64,000 nucleotides of DNA from Ailanthus altissimus (taxonomy: Eukaryota > Streptophyta > Magnoliopsida > Sapindales > Simaroubaceae). The translations under genes and the position numbers were made by a program. The notes beneath the pieces were generated by a model that was given only the letters and a program-made list of their open reading frames with translations, did no database searches and had not been told where the DNA came from. The stretch lies in NCBI GenBank assembly GCA_946807835.1, contig OX327699.1:560501-624500 (forward strand), read 5' to 3'. Below, in pieces: positions 60,285 to 64,000 of this stretch (its first letter is position 1; every line of letters begins with the position of its first letter).

Positions 60285-63057
60285 TGTAATATCCAATTCC
60301 TATTAGTAGTATTGGCGCCTAGATTTTGGTATAGAACAAATAAGACACCGTAGGGTTACTCAATTTTAACCCTATTAGAAATATTCCCTTTATAGTGCAC
60401 GTGAGAGATATTAGACCTAATTTGGTAATTTCACACTCGATCGGTGCGCTGGACGACCCTAGAATATTTTTAGAATTTTTCTCTATTGGCTTGGAAAAGA
60501 AAATTCTAATTTACTACATGAATTTTCATTTAAGGGTTATGAATGGAACAAGCCTTTGTTGAGAAACATAATCCATATATTAGAGAATTGACCAATTAGA
60601 AGAAATCTCATGGATTGCCAAGTTGGAAGTTCTAGTTAGTTCTTTGAACTATTCTAACTAAATAGTTACAAATGAACTAATTACATAATTAGTTTTTAAC
60701 TAATGGCAAATTAGAAGTTTTAAGTAAGTTGAAGGGCAAAATGATAAATTGAGGGAGCACTATATATATGTTAGAAGTGTGTAGAAATTTGAAGAGAAAT
60801 CAAAACCAACACTTAGCCAAAAAAAAGAGAGAAATTCGAGCTTCAAAGGGGGTGCTGCTACAGTGACTATTCAAGTTTTTTTTTCATGATGTTTCATGTG
60901 TAATCAAGCCAAATTAAGGTTACAAACCAATCCCTAAGCTCAATTGAAGTCTTTATTAGTGGAAATTCAAGAAAAAGAGGTAAGAAAAGTATCTTTTATG
61001 AGTTTGATAAGTGAGAATTCAAGATTGTGTTAATTGATGTTCTTATGTGTATTCTTGGCTTAGATTGAGTTAAATTCTAGTTTGGAGCTTGAAGGAGTCA
61101 TCAATTTGAAGAAATTGGCAAGGTGAGAATTAGGGTTTTTGGTGATTTTGTTGTAGAGATTTCAATTGATTGTAATTAGGGCTTTAGAATGAAATTGGCA
61201 TGATTTTGTTGTAATTGGAACAAGAAATTGAGAAAAGGAATGTGTTGGAACATAGGGTGAAATTCTGCCACTTTAGGGAAGTGAGGAATTGAGTGGTGTT
61301 TTGATTGAATTGTTGTGTGTAAATGATGGATTTTGTGAATTGAATGTATATGGTTGATGAAAAACCCAAAAATGAAGAAAATGGGACATAATTGTCCATG
61401 TTGGAAAGGTGAAGGGCAAGTATGTCCAATCAAATGATAAGGTGTTCAATAATTTTCAGGGCGCCGGATGGTGAATTAGTTTCGATTATGGCTCCGTAAC
61501 TAAAATTGGAAAGTAGTTTACCTCCGGGCTTTGTATGCCGATTAGGGCATTTAGTAGTTAAATGAGATTCTAGTGTTCGATTTGGTTCTAAATGTCATTT
61601 ATGGTGCGTAGGTGAGGATAACCGAGAGCGTTAACAGGAGCAGGAATCGGGAGCGAAATTGAGCGCGGAGCAGTTGTGAGTGGAAATCTGCCATTTCTTT
61701 TACTTTTCGGTTATTATGTTTTCGCACAATGACTATGTATGTTTTATGAGCTTTCGATGCATAAACATGATTTATGATCTTGATATATTCATAGACATGC
61801 TTTTACATGATCGATTTGTGAAATAGTTTGGAAATTACTGCATTTGTTTTAAGGCCATTGGTACCCTCAGATTATAGTGGTGATGATTGTATTAGACCCG
61901 GTCGGTATATCCCGTGCACATGGGCAGGTCTTGGGGGTGTGTCACTAACTCCGGAAAGTCGGGATGTCGAGTCATGTGAGTCGCTCTATGTGTACGGGAT
62001 ATTGTCTCGCTATATGCATGCGATGTAGGATTCCGCTGCGTAGCCAGTGAGATGTCTTGAGATGTTACTGTGGGTGCTGCTAGTTGAGGTGCCCCGTGAC
62101 CTACTCACGTATGCGGTGCTAGTTGAGTCGCTGCGTGGGTATAGAGCTTTAGGGTTACCATTGGTACAGTTTAGAAAGAAAATGGCCGAGCGAGGATTTT
62201 ACTAATTTTTGATTTACCGATAGCATTTATGCATTTATATGCACACAGTAGTTATTATGTTATACAGATTCTGAATATAGTTTTCCAAAGATGTAGATAA
62301 AACCCGCTCGGCAAGATTTCATTAGCATATGATATTAGAAACCGTTTTACAATTTTATATCCGTTTTAGAAGCATAATTTCTGCATGTACTTTAGAAATT
62401 GTTATCTTTGTATAATATTCTTATAATTGAATTCTCATTTACACTCACTGAGCTCCTTTAGCTCACTCGTTTTATGTTTTATATTTTAAACCCCTTTCCC
62501 AGGTGTAGGTCTCGGAACGCAAGCTGCTGATTCTCCTATCGCCGAGTAGTGGGCCGAATCCAAAGATAATTTTTGTACATGTAAATGTGCTAATAGCATT
62601 CTTTACTTTATGCATAATAGTTGTAGGCATGTATATTTGTAAGTATGTGTTGAATCAAGAAGAAGAGATTTCCAGTTTATGATAATCGTTTTTACTTTTT
62701 ATGATTATGCTTATTTTGTGATTTACACGAAATAATTGAGTTGTGTTGGATTTGATTTGAAAAGGACCGGAGGTCCGAATTGGTAGAATTGAGATGGGTT
62801 GGAATTAGAAGTGAAATTTCTTTGCAGGTTTATATGGATTTTTCAAAAAACAGGGGAAACTCTAACCGTTTATTTTTAAAACTAAGATGTCGTTTTCATG
62901 TATATTACTAGATCTTCTTAGTAGTAACAAGAATTAAAAAGGGGTTCGCCTCGCGGAATTTCTTAACTTACCCAGTTAGGTTCGGAGGAACTTCCGTCAG
63001 GGTGCCCGGCAGGGCCGCTGGGATCTATAGTAGAGGGTCTCGGGTCGGGTCTTGTCA
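60285..63057 (+). mobile_element. Family-X solo LTR, copy 3
   Basis: 2773 bp, TGTAATATCC...TCTTGTCA, with exact 5-bp target duplications TTTAC (60280-60284 and 63058-63062). This is the cleanest copy and defines the family ends. TATA-like GCACTATATATATG at about 60758. Same orientation as copy 2, reversed relative to copy 1. Frames such as 61176-61433 (minus) recur in copy 2 only because the DNA is similar. Confidence 0.9.
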
Positions 63058-63826
63058 TTTACACACTAACCAAATCAGTTCATCTCAGCACCTGCAGATC
63101 AACGAAAAAATTGGGTTAGAACAAACACCAGGTCGGCTTTATTCCGAACAGGCTTACCAAGTACAACTAGAAGTCACTAGAAAACCATTTCTTTGAGATA
63201 GCTCTGGACCACGGTTGAGCGGAACAAGGAGAGACTACTAGAAAACTGACCCGAGCAGATCAAGAAACCTCACATTTAACCAAATCCACCAGAAAGGTAG
63301 GCATAAGGAATATGCCAAGAATATGCTTAAGCAGATGTTAAAAAGATGCCTGACGTATAGCAAAAGAGTGTCAGACAAATATTTGCAGAAGGATATTTGG
63401 TGTGTGACAAAAGCATAACAAAGGCATGATACATAGAAAGGCCTCTAAAGATCAAGACTATAAAAAAAAAGAGAAATACACAGAAGCAAGGATGATGCCC
63501 AAAAAATAGAAGAACTAGATACAAATGAAGAAAAAATGGTTTTTTTTCCTTAATTCTTAAGCATTTTGGCTTACCTTTTTACTAGTCTCCCCCATAAAAA
63601 AACCCTTTCTGATTTAAGCATCGGAGAATCTTCACCAGAACCCACCTCAGCAAGACCATTTTGATAAGTTTTACTTGTGAATTGTAGGTTTTGTCGTAGC
63701 CGACAATGAAGAGAAGATCCAGGCTTTCGAAAACAAGCCTAACCAGGATGAGGCCCAAGTGTTGATTCTCGCTAACAAACAAATTCAAAGCTCGTTGGGC
63801 CAAAGAACTATTTTTTTAGGTCAATG
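63058..63826 (+). repeat. Tat 3' LTR, second part
   Basis: Continues the LTR after the family-X insertion (TTTACACACTAACCAAATCA onward) and ends AGGTCAATG, where the 5' LTR has GTCAACA. Followed by TTACT. Confidence 0.85.
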
Positions 63827-63831
63827 TTACT

Positions 63832-64000
63832 AATTATTTGAGAGTAGATAGTTTTCAATTTCTTGGATATGATTGGGTGTTTTGAGAGGTGTTCTCTTTA
63901 TTGATTTATGGATGGTCTTGAGGGTATCATCATCCTTAATAGAGGTATTATCATCCTGAAACAAATTAGTTAGCGATATTAGTATCTGTTACTCTATTAG
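63832..64000. other. Flank downstream of the Tat element
   Basis: Unclassified host DNA. If the TTACT duplication is right, this continues the sequence that ends at 41996. No gene seen. Confidence 0.5.

Larger units (their letters stand above)
41997..63826 (+). mobile_element. Tat-lineage Ty3/gypsy retrotransposon with four nested insertions
   Basis: Spans 21.8 kb, of which roughly 9 kb is the element itself. Target duplications TTACT at 41992-41996 and 63827-63831. LTRs 41997-43102 and 60001-63826 (the latter split). Primer site TGGCGCCGGCTGTGGGGA, typical of Tat elements. Internal order: gag, protease, RT, RNase H including the extra archaeal-type RNase H of this lineage, integrase. Insertions: family X at 43176-45956 and 60285-63057, Athila solo LTR at 48300-49462, Athila element at 50415-57457. 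The LTRs differ at roughly one base in seven over the stretch I compared by eye, so this is the oldest layer here. Confidence 0.88.

Noticed and set aside
1..64000. CRISPR array, phage, bacterial defence or biosynthetic gene cluster
   Set aside because: No regularly spaced repeats, no prokaryotic gene packing, and the repeats present are explained by LTR elements and microsatellites.

Overview
This is a plant nuclear window, most likely from a eudicot with a repeat-rich genome. It is AT-rich, has spliced genes with plant-type introns, and is packed with Ty1/copia and Ty3/gypsy LTR retrotransposons. I cannot name the species. I found no bacterial operon, CRISPR array, tRNA or rRNA.

Two host genes can be supported, both on the minus strand. 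A MIC10-like MICOS subunit (cristae-junction protein) has its first two exons at 4813-4966 and 4258-4400; its short last exon is uncertain. A stand-alone LON-domain protein with an organelle-type N-terminus can be followed through seven exons (39367 down to 20780). All seven join in frame into 299 codons plus a stop, and the last intron uses a GC donor. Its 0.9 kb of coding sequence is spread over 18.6 kb, mainly because introns 4 (5.3 kb) and 5 (9.4 kb) are filled with retrotransposon debris. The left edge (about 0.3-2.3 kb) may hold a few exons of another minus-strand gene, which I could not identify.

Layout: 1-3.9 kb, no identified gene. 4.0-5.0, MIC10-like gene. 5.65-16.26, Copia-1, an LTR element with near-matching target duplications, carrying a 2.8-kb solo LTR (family X, reversed) and a rearranged Athila remnant that has replaced its reverse transcriptase. 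16.3-17.6, two degenerate gypsy fragments. 17.6-20.6, AT-rich spacer. 20.8-39.4, the LON-domain gene; intron 5 holds Copia-C (antisense) and Copia-A, which itself carries a chromovirus fragment and a second copia fragment (Copia-B), and intron 4 holds a Copia-A relative and an antisense LTR. 39.4-42.0, spacer. 42.0-63.8, one old Tat-lineage gypsy element bounded by TTACT duplications. It contains two family-X solo LTRs, one Athila solo LTR (GAGGG duplication) and one 7-kb Athila element that has lost pol.

All retroelement reading frames are broken by stops, frameshifts or insertions, so nothing here looks able to move on its own. The most informative structures are the two Athila loci. One is flanked by a duplicated piece of its host element and the other by a missing piece, and neither has target-site duplications. 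I did not find a convincing new biological system. The value of the window lies in the expanded LON-domain gene and the readable insertion history.
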